The notes: generated by a model from the sequence alone, not told the origin. A stretch of 27,669 nucleotides of DNA from a virus (IMGVR_UViG_3300037264_004953:1-27669); one strand, 5' to 3'; counted from the first letter of the stretch, positions 18,172 through 24,666 are shown. Translations and numbers: made by a program.

Positions 18172-19113
18172 TTAGCACGAAGGCTCGCACTCGAACTGCT
18201 CCTTCATGAGTAGGTCTTTGTACCACTCAGGGATACCGTGGCCCAGGCGGCGCACGAAGTCGGCCTTGGCCCACTGCCAAAGGTCCTCCTTGATAGCGTC
18301 GAGGCACTCGGTAAGGGTGTCTTCCTTGACCTCCTTCATCAGGAGGCCGATGTCGGACAGGGCGCCGGTGGCCTCGCCGCGTTCCTTTAGGTGCTGCAGC
18401 GCCTTGTGCCACCGGGCGTCGGAGCGGTACTTTGCCAGGAGGCGCTCCTTGATGTCGGAGCCGCTGGGGTGGCGGTCCTTCCAGTCGCCTTTGGCCACTT
18501 CGCGGAACTTGTCGGCCACGAACTTGCCGCAGAGAATCTTGCCGTCCTCGCCGAAGCGGTCGTAGTTCTTGATGACTACGCCCTCCATCAGGCCGCCCAG
18601 GAAGCTGGGAGTCTTCAGCAGCTCCTGGAACTGCTCGGCGTCGTCGATGCTGCCGGTGAAGAAGGCGGGAACGCACTCCAGCCCGAGTAGCTCGGCCTGT
18701 TTCCGCTTGTACTCTGGCGGGAGGAACTGCCCAGGACCGGTCTGGATGTCCCAGACGACCACGTTGCCCTCGGGCACTCGGTCGTAGGCGAGCACGTTGT
18801 GCTTCGGCTTGGACAGGTACTCGCCGCGGTAGGTCCAGCCGGCTACCATGTTCTCTGCGCAGGAGACGGCGGTGGTGACCGCCTTCTGGAACATGTCGCT
18901 GGCGTCCATCTCTGCGAGGACGAGACCCTTGTTGCGGCTGCGGCAGTGGACGACGCCGTCGGCGTCCTTACGGAAGGAGAACTGGCTGCCGTCTACCTTC
19001 TCTTCGACGTGGACCGTGCCCTTGAACAGGTCGGCGATGGCGCGGTGGCCGAGATTCCAGACCTTCGGGTACGACTCGATGATGTCTGTGGCAGCTACTA
19101 CGGAATCGGACAT
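18172..19113 (-). CDS. RNA ligase of the nucleotidyltransferase superfamily (313 aa)
   Basis: The enzyme joins RNA ends or nicks through a lysine-AMP intermediate. Motif I is EEKVDGSQF with the nucleophile K39 (KxDG). Motif III-like AGWTYRGEYL, motif IV MEGVVIKN and motif V-like GKFVADKFREV follow in the right order. The N-terminal YPKVWNLGHRAIADLF before motif I resembles Rnl2/DraRnl-type ligases more than DNA ligases. The 313-residue length leaves a C-terminal helical part (TECLDAIKEDLWQWAKADFV) after the core. GGAAAGG seven bases before the ATG is a good ribosome binding site, and the start overlaps the previous gene by 16 bp. Phage RNA ligases often repair tRNAs cut by host anticodon nucleases, and a tRNA-like element follows immediately. 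Which RNA it seals is not shown. Confidence 0.9.
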   Translation of the reverse strand: MSDSVVAATDIIESYPKVWNLGHRAIADLFKGTVHVEEKVDGSQFSFRKDADGVVHCRSRNKGLVLAEMDASDMFQKAVTTAVSCAENMVAGWTYRGEYLSKPKHNVLAYDRVPEGNVVVWDIQTGPGQFLPPEYKRKQAELLGLECVPAFFTGSIDDAEQFQELLKTPSFLGGLMEGVVIKNYDRFGEDGKILCGKFVADKFREVAKGDWKDRHPSGSDIKERLLAKYRSDARWHKALQHLKERGEATGALSDIGLLMKEVKEDTLTECLDAIKEDLWQWAKADFVRRLGHGIPEWYKDLLMKEQFECEPSC

Positions 19114-19358
19114 GCGTCAGCCTTTCCAGCGGCGTCCTTGGCGCTCTGCAGCGTGGTGAAGCGCTGCAAGACACCCTTCACGCGGTACATGTAGCCGTCG
19201 GTCGTCTCGGTGCCGACGCGATAGCGCAGCGTGTAGTGGCTGCCGTCGGCCCGGGCGATGACCAGCTCGCCATAGGTGCCCCTTCTTCGGTACTCATAGG
19301 TCGGTGCGCCGCCCTTGTCGGTGCCGGTCTCTGCCCTCTCCCAGCCGTCATTCGCCAT
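19098..19358 (-). CDS. Small conserved-looking protein upstream of RNA ligase (86 aa)
   Basis: AGGAGG six to seven bases before the ATG is one of the best ribosome binding sites in the window, and the gene overlaps both neighbours (11 bp upstream, 16 bp downstream). The product (start MANDGWERAETGTDKGG) has strands YEYRRRGTYGELVIARAD and YTLRYRVG, then a helix FTTLQSAKDAAGKAD. It looks like a compact alpha-beta domain, soluble, with one Cys near the C-terminus. No family recognised. Overlap with the RNA ligase gene suggests co-expression and perhaps a related role, which is only an inference. Confidence 0.6.
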   Translation of the reverse strand: MANDGWERAETGTDKGGAPTYEYRRRGTYGELVIARADGSHYTLRYRVGTETTDGYMYRVKGVLQRFTTLQSAKDAAGKADACPIP

Positions 19359-19677
19359 TGCCGGCCTCCTTCTGCTTCAAGAGCTTCTTCAGGTCTACTG
19401 CCACCTTGCCGCTGTGGGCTCCAAGGTTGGCGTTGATGCGCGCCCTGGCCTCGTCCAGCTCAGGGTCGATGCCGTCGTCCTCGCCGTTGTCGTCGTTCCA
19501 GCCGTCCGGCCGCCGCTGCTTGCGCGGCATGGGCAGCTCTGGGGCGAAGCGGACTTCCATATCACCGATTCGGATGTAGTGGGCGCCCATATCGCGAATC
19601 TCGCGAATCATCGTCACCGCTGCGTAGCCCGCGGTGTGCGGCTCACATTTCGTCTGGGTCAATTCCGTCGTCGTCAT
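19348..19677 (-). CDS. Unknown small protein (109 aa)
   Basis: Taking the ATG at 19677 the gene overlaps the upstream gene by 35 bp; a later in-frame ATG at residue 23 (MIREIRDMGAHYIRI) would remove that overlap, so the start is uncertain. The core GAHYIRIGDMEVRFAPELP is a short beta unit, followed by a basic KQRRPDGW stretch, an acidic run DDNGEDDGIDPELDE and a C-terminal helix with LKKLLKQKEAG. The DDGIDP string also ends the protein upstream. It is soluble and has no recognised domain. Four small overlapping genes of this type sit between large terminase and RNA ligase. Confidence 0.5.
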   Translation of the reverse strand: MTTTELTQTKCEPHTAGYAAVTMIREIRDMGAHYIRIGDMEVRFAPELPMPRKQRRPDGWNDDNGEDDGIDPELDEARARINANLGAHSGKVAVDLKKLLKQKEAGNGE

Positions 19678-19999
19678 TCAGGAAGCGCCTCCAGCGCTCG
19701 TTGGGGACGTCTGGCACCACGGTGGGTCTGCGCTTGCTGTTGTCGTTGGCCGGCGTCAGCTGCGGAAGCGCCGACGGCTTGGCTTTGAACAACGGGGCAA
19801 CTGGCTTCGCCTTCCGCGGGTCTGCCACCTCACGGCTGATGTCGCTCTCCCACACCCACTGCGGCAGCTCGTTTGGGTCGCCTGGGTCGTACATGAGCCA
19901 GTATGGCGCCGTCCTGCTCATGGGTGAGATGACCATGATGCGCCGCGGCTGGCTGCCGTATCCGGTCTCGACCCATGCTCCTGCTTTGTAGAGACTCAT
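19643..19999 (-). CDS. Unknown small protein (118 aa)
   Basis: The ATG at 19999 overlaps the upstream stop as ATGA, inside a longer open frame that I do not accept. The product begins MSLYKAGAWVETGYG and shows strands IMVISPMS, YWLMYDPGDP and WVWESDISREV, then a Lys/Pro/Ala-rich linker and an end reading NDDDGIDPDEM. The first 70 residues look like a small beta domain. No family recognised. The acidic tail shares DDGIDP with the next protein, so the two may have a common ancestor or the same partner. Confidence 0.55.
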   Translation of the reverse strand: MSLYKAGAWVETGYGSQPRRIMVISPMSRTAPYWLMYDPGDPNELPQWVWESDISREVADPRKAKPVAPLFKAKPSALPQLTPANDNSKRRPTVVPDVPNERWRRFLNDDDGIDPDEM

Positions 20000-20220
20000 T
20001 GCATGATTCCTGACCAGCGGGCGATGTAGGCGGCCCGCTTCTCCAGCTTCCGGCGGCGCTCCGGGGAGCAGTGCTTGCGGGCAGCCAGCATCACGCAGCG
20101 CTGCATCTGCTCTCGGTAGGCTATGGCCCACAGCTCTACCACCCGTTCCGGGCGTGGGGCGTACCGTACGCCGCCGCTGTGGTACTTCCAGTCGGGGCCG
20201 AGGTTGGGGTGGTTAATCAC
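19996..20220 (-). CDS. Small basic protein following large terminase (74 aa)
   Basis: I choose the GTG at 20220: GGAGGG precedes it by four bases and it forms a GTGA overlap with the terminase stop. An earlier GTG at 20241 is possible but lacks these signals. The product has an aromatic N-terminal part (MINHPNLGPDWKYHSGGVRY) and a basic helical part (EQMQRCVMLAARKHC, PERRRKLEKRAAYIARW). It is soluble, with two Cys and a Lys/Arg-rich face that could bind nucleic acid. No family recognised. Confidence 0.6.
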   Translation of the reverse strand: MINHPNLGPDWKYHSGGVRYAPRPERVVELWAIAYREQMQRCVMLAARKHCSPERRRKLEKRAAYIARWSGIMQ

Positions 20221-21824
20221 GCAGCCCTCCGGAACGTCCACTGCCCAGGGTCTGCGCCGTTCTCTGCGTCTTCCATGCGCTGCTCCTCACGGTCTGTGTC
20301 GGTGACCATGTCCTTGTCCGGCGACGGGTCGGCCTTGTGCATAGACGCCCACATCGCAATGGCAGGAGCGTAGTCACAGTGGCGGCCGTCCATGGTCTCC
20401 GGCAACTTAATGCTCACGCCGTCCTGTGTCAATACCCGCTTGACGCGCAGCAGGTCCTGCATGACCATGGGGGAGCCGTGCAGCTCCACCTTCCGCTCGC
20501 GCACGGCTACGCGCAGGGAGTCATAGGCGTTGACCTTGCTCTTGCGCTGCCATGGTTCGTCCACGATGGAGATGCCGGCCATGCGTCCTAGCTCGATAAT
20601 GGCGTCCGCGGACCACTGGTCTGTCCGTACGTACTCCACGCCATACTGGACGCAGCAGTCGCGCACGGCGTCCACGATGCTGCCGATGGACATGCCATCG
20701 GTACGGAGCCACTGTGTGGCCAGGTATACCGTGGGCTTACCTGTTGCCCGACGTATGCCGCCGATGACCAGGGTCCAAGCGTTGCCACGGGTGGCGGGGT
20801 CCATGGCCGCGTAGTAGTGCACGCCTGGCTCAGGGGGCAGCTGACAGTCCCTGAGGACCTCCCGCAGCTCGGTGTCGGTGAACATGGACTGCTCGGGTGT
20901 GCCCCACTCACCCAGGACGTCCATGCGGTAGGCATCTGGGTCGGTCAGGCGCATGGCCTCGCAGCGCGAGGGCGTCCAGTAGACCGGGTTCAGCGCGGGG
21001 GCTGGCGCGCGTAGGACAAGCACGTGGCCCGGCTTGCCCCAGAAGGACTCGACCATCGCATATACTGGCCCCATAGGAGCCCAAGGGGAACCGATGGCCC
21101 AGAGCTGCGCCCCGGGAAGGAGGCGGCCGAGCACTGCCTTGCGGCTGGCTGAGAAGTTAACCACACCTTCCTCTTCGCCAAGCATTCTTGGAGCTTCGTC
21201 GAAGACAACGCCGGCTGACCAGTAGGACACGAGCCCGCCGCCGGCGCGCTTGCCTGCCGCGACCCGTATCTCCACGATTGTTCCGGAAGGATGGCGTAGG
21301 TCAACACCATCGACACGCACCTCGCCGACGACGAGTTGCCTGACCTTGACGCTGTGTTCGACGGCGCCGTAGAGATGCATGAGTACAGCACGTGCTTTGT
21401 CCTTATCGAGGCTGAGGATGCTGAAGCGGCACTTCTCCCCAGGGCGGAGAGCGGAAACATCAACGGTTTGGGAGGCGTATACGGCCACGGCGGCGGCGAT
21501 GAGGCTCTTGCCGCAACGGATGCCGGCCAGGACGTACACCTCAGTTGGCTTGGTGGGTACAGGCTCTGCTTTGTTCAACATCCACGGCAGGTTACACCTG
21601 TCCGTAACATCTATGGAATATTCTGATTCCGTATGGAATAATGGGTCGCCTAAGGGCGCGTAACCCTGAGACATTCGGCACAGTGCGCGCTGCCCCGGGG
21701 AGGCCGTCTGCAGGCCGAACCACTCCGGCGACATCAGCACCTCTTCCAACGACGGCGGGGTAAGGGTGTGTCCTACCAGCCGTCGGGCCTCAAGGATGAG
21801 GCCGTCGTCTAGGATGCTGTTCAA
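20217..21824 (-). CDS. terL: Terminase large subunit (535 aa)
   Basis: This ATPase and nuclease pumps DNA into the procapsid and cuts it. The Walker A motif is GIRCGKS at residues 101-107, Walker B is GVVFDE ending at Glu210, and the coupling motif region GSPWAP lies near 246. The nuclease domain begins at YYAAMDPATRG (Asp342), with later acidic positions in VDEPW and CDYAPAIAMW. The length is typical. The TTG at 21824 overlaps the previous stop (TTGA), giving MNSILDDG. An alternative ATG at residue 31 has a better ribosome binding site (GGAAGAGG), so a shorter form is possible. The gene then overlaps the next one as GTGA. Confidence 0.88.
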   Translation of the reverse strand: MNSILDDGLILEARRLVGHTLTPPSLEEVLMSPEWFGLQTASPGQRALCRMSQGYAPLGDPLFHTESEYSIDVTDRCNLPWMLNKAEPVPTKPTEVYVLAGIRCGKSLIAAAVAVYASQTVDVSALRPGEKCRFSILSLDKDKARAVLMHLYGAVEHSVKVRQLVVGEVRVDGVDLRHPSGTIVEIRVAAGKRAGGGLVSYWSAGVVFDEAPRMLGEEEGVVNFSASRKAVLGRLLPGAQLWAIGSPWAPMGPVYAMVESFWGKPGHVLVLRAPAPALNPVYWTPSRCEAMRLTDPDAYRMDVLGEWGTPEQSMFTDTELREVLRDCQLPPEPGVHYYAAMDPATRGNAWTLVIGGIRRATGKPTVYLATQWLRTDGMSIGSIVDAVRDCCVQYGVEYVRTDQWSADAIIELGRMAGISIVDEPWQRKSKVNAYDSLRVAVRERKVELHGSPMVMQDLLRVKRVLTQDGVSIKLPETMDGRHCDYAPAIAMWASMHKADPSPDKDMVTDTDREEQRMEDAENGADPGQWTFRRAA

Positions 21825-22012
21825 CCGCGCCCTGGCTTAACGTGTCCCGGCGTCACGCGGCTTGGGTTTTCCCTCAGCGGCTGGTCCCTGCCAGGGACGA
21901 ACATGCTTCTCAGGTACAGGTCCTTTGCCTCTACCTGCTTGCCGCAGCCACTGCAGCCGCCATCATGGGAGCGGTCTGAGCCGCACCCCGTGCAACGGAA
22001 CCCGAGAACCAT
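21821..22012 (-). CDS. Zinc-ribbon miniprotein between terminase genes (63 aa)
   Basis: The ATG at 22012 is one base past the stop of the upstream gene. The first 24 residues hold two CxxC knuckles (C7, C10 and C20, C23), the pattern of a single zinc ribbon, and the rest is a flexible Pro/Arg-rich tail (PGRDQPLRENPSRV). The stop overlaps the TTG of the large terminase. The gene is too short to be a complete enzyme. Sitting between the two terminase genes it may help DNA binding or packaging, but that is guesswork from position. Confidence 0.62.
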   Translation of the reverse strand: MVLGFRCTGCGSDRSHDGGCSGCGKQVEAKDLYLRSMFVPGRDQPLRENPSRVTPGHVKPGRG

Positions 22013-22013
22013 G

Positions 22014-22355
22014 TCACTGCACCGAGTGGTCAGCTTGGACAGCCAGCGTCTCGTCGAGGCGGCGGAGAATCTCCAGCCGCTCCTGCAGAACCTGCCGCTT
22101 ACCCGCCGGGGTGAGCTTGTGCCACGCCTCGGGGAGGCCGGTGCTCTGCTCGGTCCACGTCGTCGGACGACCGAAGGCGAACTCAAACTGCAGCTTGATT
22201 AGCTGCGCTAGGTGGTCCGGCCGCGTACACGTCTCGATGGCATCCTCCAGGCGCGCGGCGGAGCGCATGCAGCCGTGCTGGAGCTTCTCCCGAACCTCCC
22301 GCAGCTCAATGGGAATCGGACGCGGACCCTTCGGACCTGGCTTAGACGACGACAT
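22014..22355 (-). CDS. Putative terminase small subunit (113 aa)
   Basis: The product starts MSSSKPGPKGPRPIPIELREV, with a basic N-terminus and two helical blocks: VREKLQHGCMRSAARLEDAIETC and DHLAQLIKLQFEFAFGRP. A last helix, KRQVLQERLEILRRLDETLA, could be the oligomerising coil. A small helical, DNA-binding protein directly ahead of large terminase is normally the subunit that recognises the packaging site. No exact family match can be claimed by eye, and the ribosome binding site is weak (GGTG). It is immediately downstream of the tRNA-Gly gene. Confidence 0.55.
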   Translation of the reverse strand: MSSSKPGPKGPRPIPIELREVREKLQHGCMRSAARLEDAIETCTRPDHLAQLIKLQFEFAFGRPTTWTEQSTGLPEAWHKLTPAGKRQVLQERLEILRRLDETLAVQADHSVQ

Positions 22356-22372
22356 GGGACACCATTAGCAGG

Positions 22373-22443
22373 AGCGCCACCGCGGATTCGAACCGCACCC
22401 GGAGGGCTGGCGACCCACCGTGCTACCGCTACACCAGAGGCGC
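22373..22443 (-). tRNA. tRNA-Gly(GCC)-like gene, non-canonical anticodon loop
   Basis: All four arms fold: acceptor GCGCCTC/GTGGCGC with one T-T mismatch, D-arm GTGT/GCAC with a seven-base loop containing GG, anticodon arm GTGGG/CCCTC with one T-T mismatch, a four-base variable loop, and T-arm TGCGG/CCGCG with loop TTCGAAT. The anticodon loop TCGCCAG places GCC at 34-36, reading glycine GGC/GGT codons. Position 33 is C rather than the near-universal U, and CCA is not encoded (CCT follows the discriminator). It is 17 bp before the putative small terminase gene, in the same direction. It could be a functional tRNA, a variant for a special use, or starting to decay. Confidence 0.75.
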
Positions 22444-22465
22444 ATACACAGTTCTGTTCATTGTT

Positions 22466-22493
22466 CCGAGCTTCGCTCGGCGTGCTTCGCACG
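22466..22493. repeat. Two adjacent perfect hairpins with TTC loops
   Basis: CCGAGC-TTC-GCTCGG (22466-22480) is followed without spacing by CGTGC-TTC-GCACG (22481-22493). Both have GC-TTC-GC tops. The pair sits 23 bp upstream of the tRNA-Gly start on its template side, so it would lie in the leader of a transcript entering the tRNA and terminase operon. Confidence 0.8.
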
Positions 22494-22531
22494 TCGTTGT
22501 CAATGACGGTATCGACCATCGGGAGATACCG

Positions 22532-22546
22532 CCCTGCGAAGCAGGG
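22532..22546. repeat. Perfect hairpin CCCTGC-GAA-GCAGGG
   Basis: Six-bp stem with a three-base loop. GAA on the plus strand is TTC on the minus strand, so it is the same loop type as the neighbouring pair, in the opposite orientation. Confidence 0.75.
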
Positions 22547-22594
22547 AACGTTCTACGAGCAGGGTAGGGTCAGTGGCGTCTACTGATCTGCTTT

Positions 22595-22619
22595 CCGCTG
22601 CTCCCGTTGGTCGCAGCGG
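22595..22619. repeat. Hairpin with 7-bp stem (CCGCTGC/GCAGCGG)
   Basis: Perfect stem with an 11-base loop. No T-run follows on either strand, so a simple Rho-independent terminator is not supported. Confidence 0.65.
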
Positions 22620-22692
22620 GGAGGTCGCGTACTTAGGCGCAGGCCACTGTCCTACTACTAGCAGAGAATTGTTTCCGGAATGTTTCGTACTT

Positions 22693-22708
22693 TCTGCCGG
22701 TCGGCAGA
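22693..22708. repeat. Near-continuous dyad TCTGCCG-GT-CGGCAGA
   Basis: Seven-bp arms with a two-base centre. The short centre suits a dimeric regulator binding site at least as well as an RNA hairpin. Confidence 0.65.
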
Positions 22709-22841
22709 CATGAACGATTCCGCGGTCTTCCGAGATAGAGTCACCATGACTTTATTCGGCCACGCGGCCGGTCATACCAGTGTAACCCGTGGCAGACACT
22801 AAGGAATACACTCGTGGCTGTGGACAAAAGCTGTCAAACGG

Positions 22842-22855
22842 GGTGTCAAAACACC
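22842..22855. repeat. Small hairpin GGTGT-CAAA-ACACC overlapping a TTGACA hexamer
   Basis: Five-bp stem. On the minus strand this segment includes TTGACA, followed seven bases later by a second TTGACA, a direct repeat that could be promoter -35 elements. I could not place a good -10 at the usual distance. Confidence 0.5.
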
Positions 22856-22888
22856 ATCGGCGCCACCAGGAAACGAGGACTTAGGTAC

Positions 22889-22916
22889 TAGTTGTTTACG
22901 ACTCCGTAAACAACTA
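22889..22916. repeat. Perfect 12-bp inverted repeat with 4-base centre
   Basis: TAGTTGTTTACG (22889-22900) and CGTAAACAACTA (22905-22916) flank ACTC. It is the longest perfect palindrome I saw in the window and is more AT-rich than its surroundings. It could be an operator, an origin-type site, or a bidirectional stem without a T-run. Confidence 0.8.
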
Positions 22917-23115
22917 TGGCAAAAGTGCGCGGGTTGAGGTCAGATGGGACCCGGAGTACCAGGAGGTGTGGGGATGTGTATGGACAAGTAGGAATATGGT
23001 ACCAGGTATAGGCCGGGGTGTCTGATGGTACCTGCTGCCCAGGGGCGGGCGGGCTACGCCCTTCCCCCTATGAACAGCTTTCTCTATGGGCACCCGCCGC
23101 CGCGCGGGGGTATTT

Positions 23116-23128
23116 CCGCCGCGGGCGG
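23116..23128. repeat. GC hairpin CCGCC-GCG-GGCGG
   Basis: Five-bp GC stem inside a very GC-rich tract (23040-23130) which also holds GGGCG-GGCTA-CGCCC near 23050. Confidence 0.5.
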
Positions 23129-23163
23129 CACGGCTCTTGCCTTGGCTGTACGGCTGAGCAGTG

Positions 23164-23194
23164 GTTCAGCCTGAGATGCTGAGCTTAGCTGAAC
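23164..23194 (-). terminator. Inverted repeat just past the 70-aa gene, possible terminator
   Basis: GTTCAGC (23164-23170) and GCTGAAC (23188-23194) enclose 17 bases, beginning seven bases after the stop of the gene at 23201. No T-run follows, so intrinsic termination is uncertain. Confidence 0.35.
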
Positions 23195-23200
23195 ACATGG

Positions 23201-23413
23201 TCAGCAACCTTCCCCGATGATGCGTCGGGCCTGGTCACGCAGGGCGCACATTCCGTAGTCGATGGCCAGGTCAGGGCGCGTGCTGAACTCTCGGGCGTCA
23301 GTGAGATAGTCCACGCCGCGTACGTTGGCGCGTACGACGTAGGTGTAGTGGCTGTGGCTTTGGTGGGTAATGTCGCATACGTGGAGCTTGGTGGCTTTGG
23401 TGGTGTGTGGCAT
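23201..23413 (-). CDS. Unknown small protein with its own leaderless-type promoter (70 aa)
   Basis: The ATG at 23413 begins MPHTTKATKLHVCDITHQSH. The product has strands YTYVVRANVRGVDYL and a C-terminal helix ALRDQARRIIGE, with three Cys and several His near the N-terminus. No family recognised. There is no ribosome binding site, but a promoter-like TTGCGC-17-TATGCT ends six bases before the ATG, so the mRNA would begin at or near the start codon. The same arrangement precedes the amidoligase gene. It is the last gene before the non-coding block. Confidence 0.6.
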   Translation of the reverse strand: MPHTTKATKLHVCDITHQSHSHYTYVVRANVRGVDYLTDAREFSTRPDLAIDYGMCALRDQARRIIGEGC

Positions 23414-23419
23414 CTTAGT

Positions 23420-23448
23420 AGCATAGGACCGTGGCGGCGGCGGCGCAA
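23420..23448 (-). promoter_or_regulatory. Promoter-like element, leaderless type (TTGCGC - 17 nt - TATGCT)
   Basis: The -35 box is at 23448-23443 and the -10 at 23425-23420, with a 17-base spacer. Only six bases separate the -10 from the ATG at 23413. The element TTGCGCCGC stands exactly 26 bases before the ATG, the same as for the amidoligase gene. Confidence 0.55.
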
Positions 23449-23490
23449 GGGCTGAGGCGCCTTATTCGCCCCAAGCCCCTGCTTTCATTA

Positions 23491-23506
23491 CTGACAGCCT
23501 TGTCAG
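23491..23506 (-). terminator. Hairpin spanning the DUF932 gene stop
   Basis: CTGACA and TGTCAG pair around GCCT; the TGA stop lies inside the stem. A T-run is absent, so it is at best a weak terminator before the next promoter. Confidence 0.3.
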
Positions 23507-24570
23507 CAGTCGTCCAAGATAGAGGCGAGGAGGGAGCTTCCTAGCTGGTCCCCTGGCACGCCCATGGCCGTCGCCTGGGGCACGCTGACGGCCTGGACAG
23601 TGCCATCGGCGAGTATGACCTCGACCAGGGCCATGACCTCGGCAACGCGCTCTGCGCGTCGGCCAAACAGGATGCTGTCCAGGCTGGTAGCTGAGCGCGT
23701 GGCACGGGCCGTGCCATCGGCTTCGCGGTCCACGAGGTAGGTTGCCGTGTTCCACAGCGTGGCCAGCGTGCCGGGAGTGTTGCCACGTCGGTTGATATCG
23801 GTCATGGCAGCGGCGCGTGCCTCATCGCGGGCGTTCTCCGCGGCCGTCTTAGCACGGGGGGAGGCATCATCGGCCGCGGGCGGGAACACGGCGTCAAACG
23901 CCGCTTTGGCCTGCACGGGCGTCAAGATGGCAGCCATGGCGCGGGCGTAGGTGTCGGCCACCTTGGCGCCCTCAGCGATGGCATCGGCGCACGCGCTGGC
24001 GAGTAGCGGCAGGCGCTGTGCGGCGCATGCGCTGTGCGGCACAGTAGCCCACCCGCCAGCGTCACGCTGCGACATGGCAAGCGTGTTGGCGCACACGACA
24101 TCAATGGTCGTACTGCCCAAGCTGGTGCGGGTCGACCCGTCGAACGAGTCAACCAGTAGCAGGTGTGTGTGCAGGTCGCCGTGGGCCGTCAGCTCGAACG
24201 TGGACAGCACCTGACGTCCTTGGCGGAGGGAGAAGATACCCGACGGCTGGGCGCCAGTGGCCACGATGTCAGTCACCAGCTGGCGATACTCGGCGGGCGT
24301 GTTGGCGCGGTAGCGCTCGCCATTGACCCCAACGACGCGGTCCGGGTGCTGAGCGTAGCTGGCCACCACGGCCCATGCGATGTCAGTGCCGATGCCGTCG
24401 GATGTATGCAGCGCCACCTTGTCTCGTATGGCCGTGGGCAGCGCCCCGGACCGCTCGCCTTTGGAGATGAGGTCAGCGGCGCTGACCATGTCGACCATGT
24501 CAGCGAACTGGTGCCAGCTGGACGCCTGCTTTTCTGCGGTGAACACGCCACGGTCCCATGCATGACTCAT
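23503..24570 (-). CDS. DUF932 / TIGR03299-type phage-plasmid protein (355 aa)
   Basis: This family is found in phages and plasmids and has no settled function; links with single-stranded DNA or replication have been suggested for some members. The pattern LLLVDSFDGSTRTS then IDVVCANTLAMS (VVCANTLA at residues 158-165) is its hallmark, and the N-terminal HQFADMVDMVSAADLI region and C-terminal NTATYLVDREADG region also fit. The ATG at 24570 has only a distant AAAGG upstream. The 96-bp gap before it holds palindromes that may regulate it. The length is normal for the family and nothing looks broken. Confidence 0.82.
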   Translation of the reverse strand: MSHAWDRGVFTAEKQASSWHQFADMVDMVSAADLISKGERSGALPTAIRDKVALHTSDGIGTDIAWAVVASYAQHPDRVVGVNGERYRANTPAEYRQLVTDIVATGAQPSGIFSLRQGRQVLSTFELTAHGDLHTHLLLVDSFDGSTRTSLGSTTIDVVCANTLAMSQRDAGGWATVPHSACAAQRLPLLASACADAIAEGAKVADTYARAMAAILTPVQAKAAFDAVFPPAADDASPRAKTAAENARDEARAAAMTDINRRGNTPGTLATLWNTATYLVDREADGTARATRSATSLDSILFGRRAERVAEVMALVEVILADGTVQAVSVPQATAMGVPGDQLGSSLLASILDDC

Positions 24571-24602
24571 GATGCTATCTGCCTTTCGCGGCGCACCTTG
24601 CG

Positions 24603-24644
24603 CCAGCTGGTAACGTGTGCATCGGACCAGCTGGTCGCAAGTGG
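24603..24644. promoter_or_regulatory. Paired CCAGCTGG palindromes and CCACTTGCGA upstream of DUF932 gene
   Basis: GACCAGCTGGTC (24625-24636) is a perfect 12-bp palindrome; a second CCAGCTGG lies at 24603-24610. On the minus strand CCACTTGCGA (24644-24635) matches nine of the first ten bases of the element before the amidoligase gene, but no good -10 box lies 17 bases on. A regulator site is the most likely reading of the 96-bp gap. Confidence 0.4.
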
Positions 24645-24666
24645 TCGCCAGACGAATTGCTAAACA

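Larger units (their letters stand above)
22444..23200. other. Hairpin-rich non-coding region (about 750 bp)
   Basis: I find no convincing gene on either strand in this stretch. It carries at least seven perfect inverted repeats, listed separately, three minus-strand TTGACA hexamers (22498-22503, 22832-22837, 22844-22849) and GC-rich palindromic DNA at 23040-23130. It lies between the accessory operon and the tRNA/terminase operon, both on the minus strand. That is a good place for termination of the first and promoters of the second, and also for a replication origin or packaging site. Confidence 0.7.

Noticed and set aside
22208-22519. Open frame of 103 codons on the minus strand over the tRNA-Gly
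   Set aside because: It overlaps the tRNA and the putative small terminase gene and has no sensible start signal.
22916-23011. 31-codon frame beginning ATGGCAAAAGTGCGC right after the 12-bp palindrome
   Set aside because: It is very short with no ribosome binding site, and the ATG lies at the edge of the palindrome; kept only as a possibility.
22444-23200. CRISPR array in the repeat-rich region
   Set aside because: The inverted repeats differ in stem sequence and spacing; there is no regular repeat-spacer pattern.
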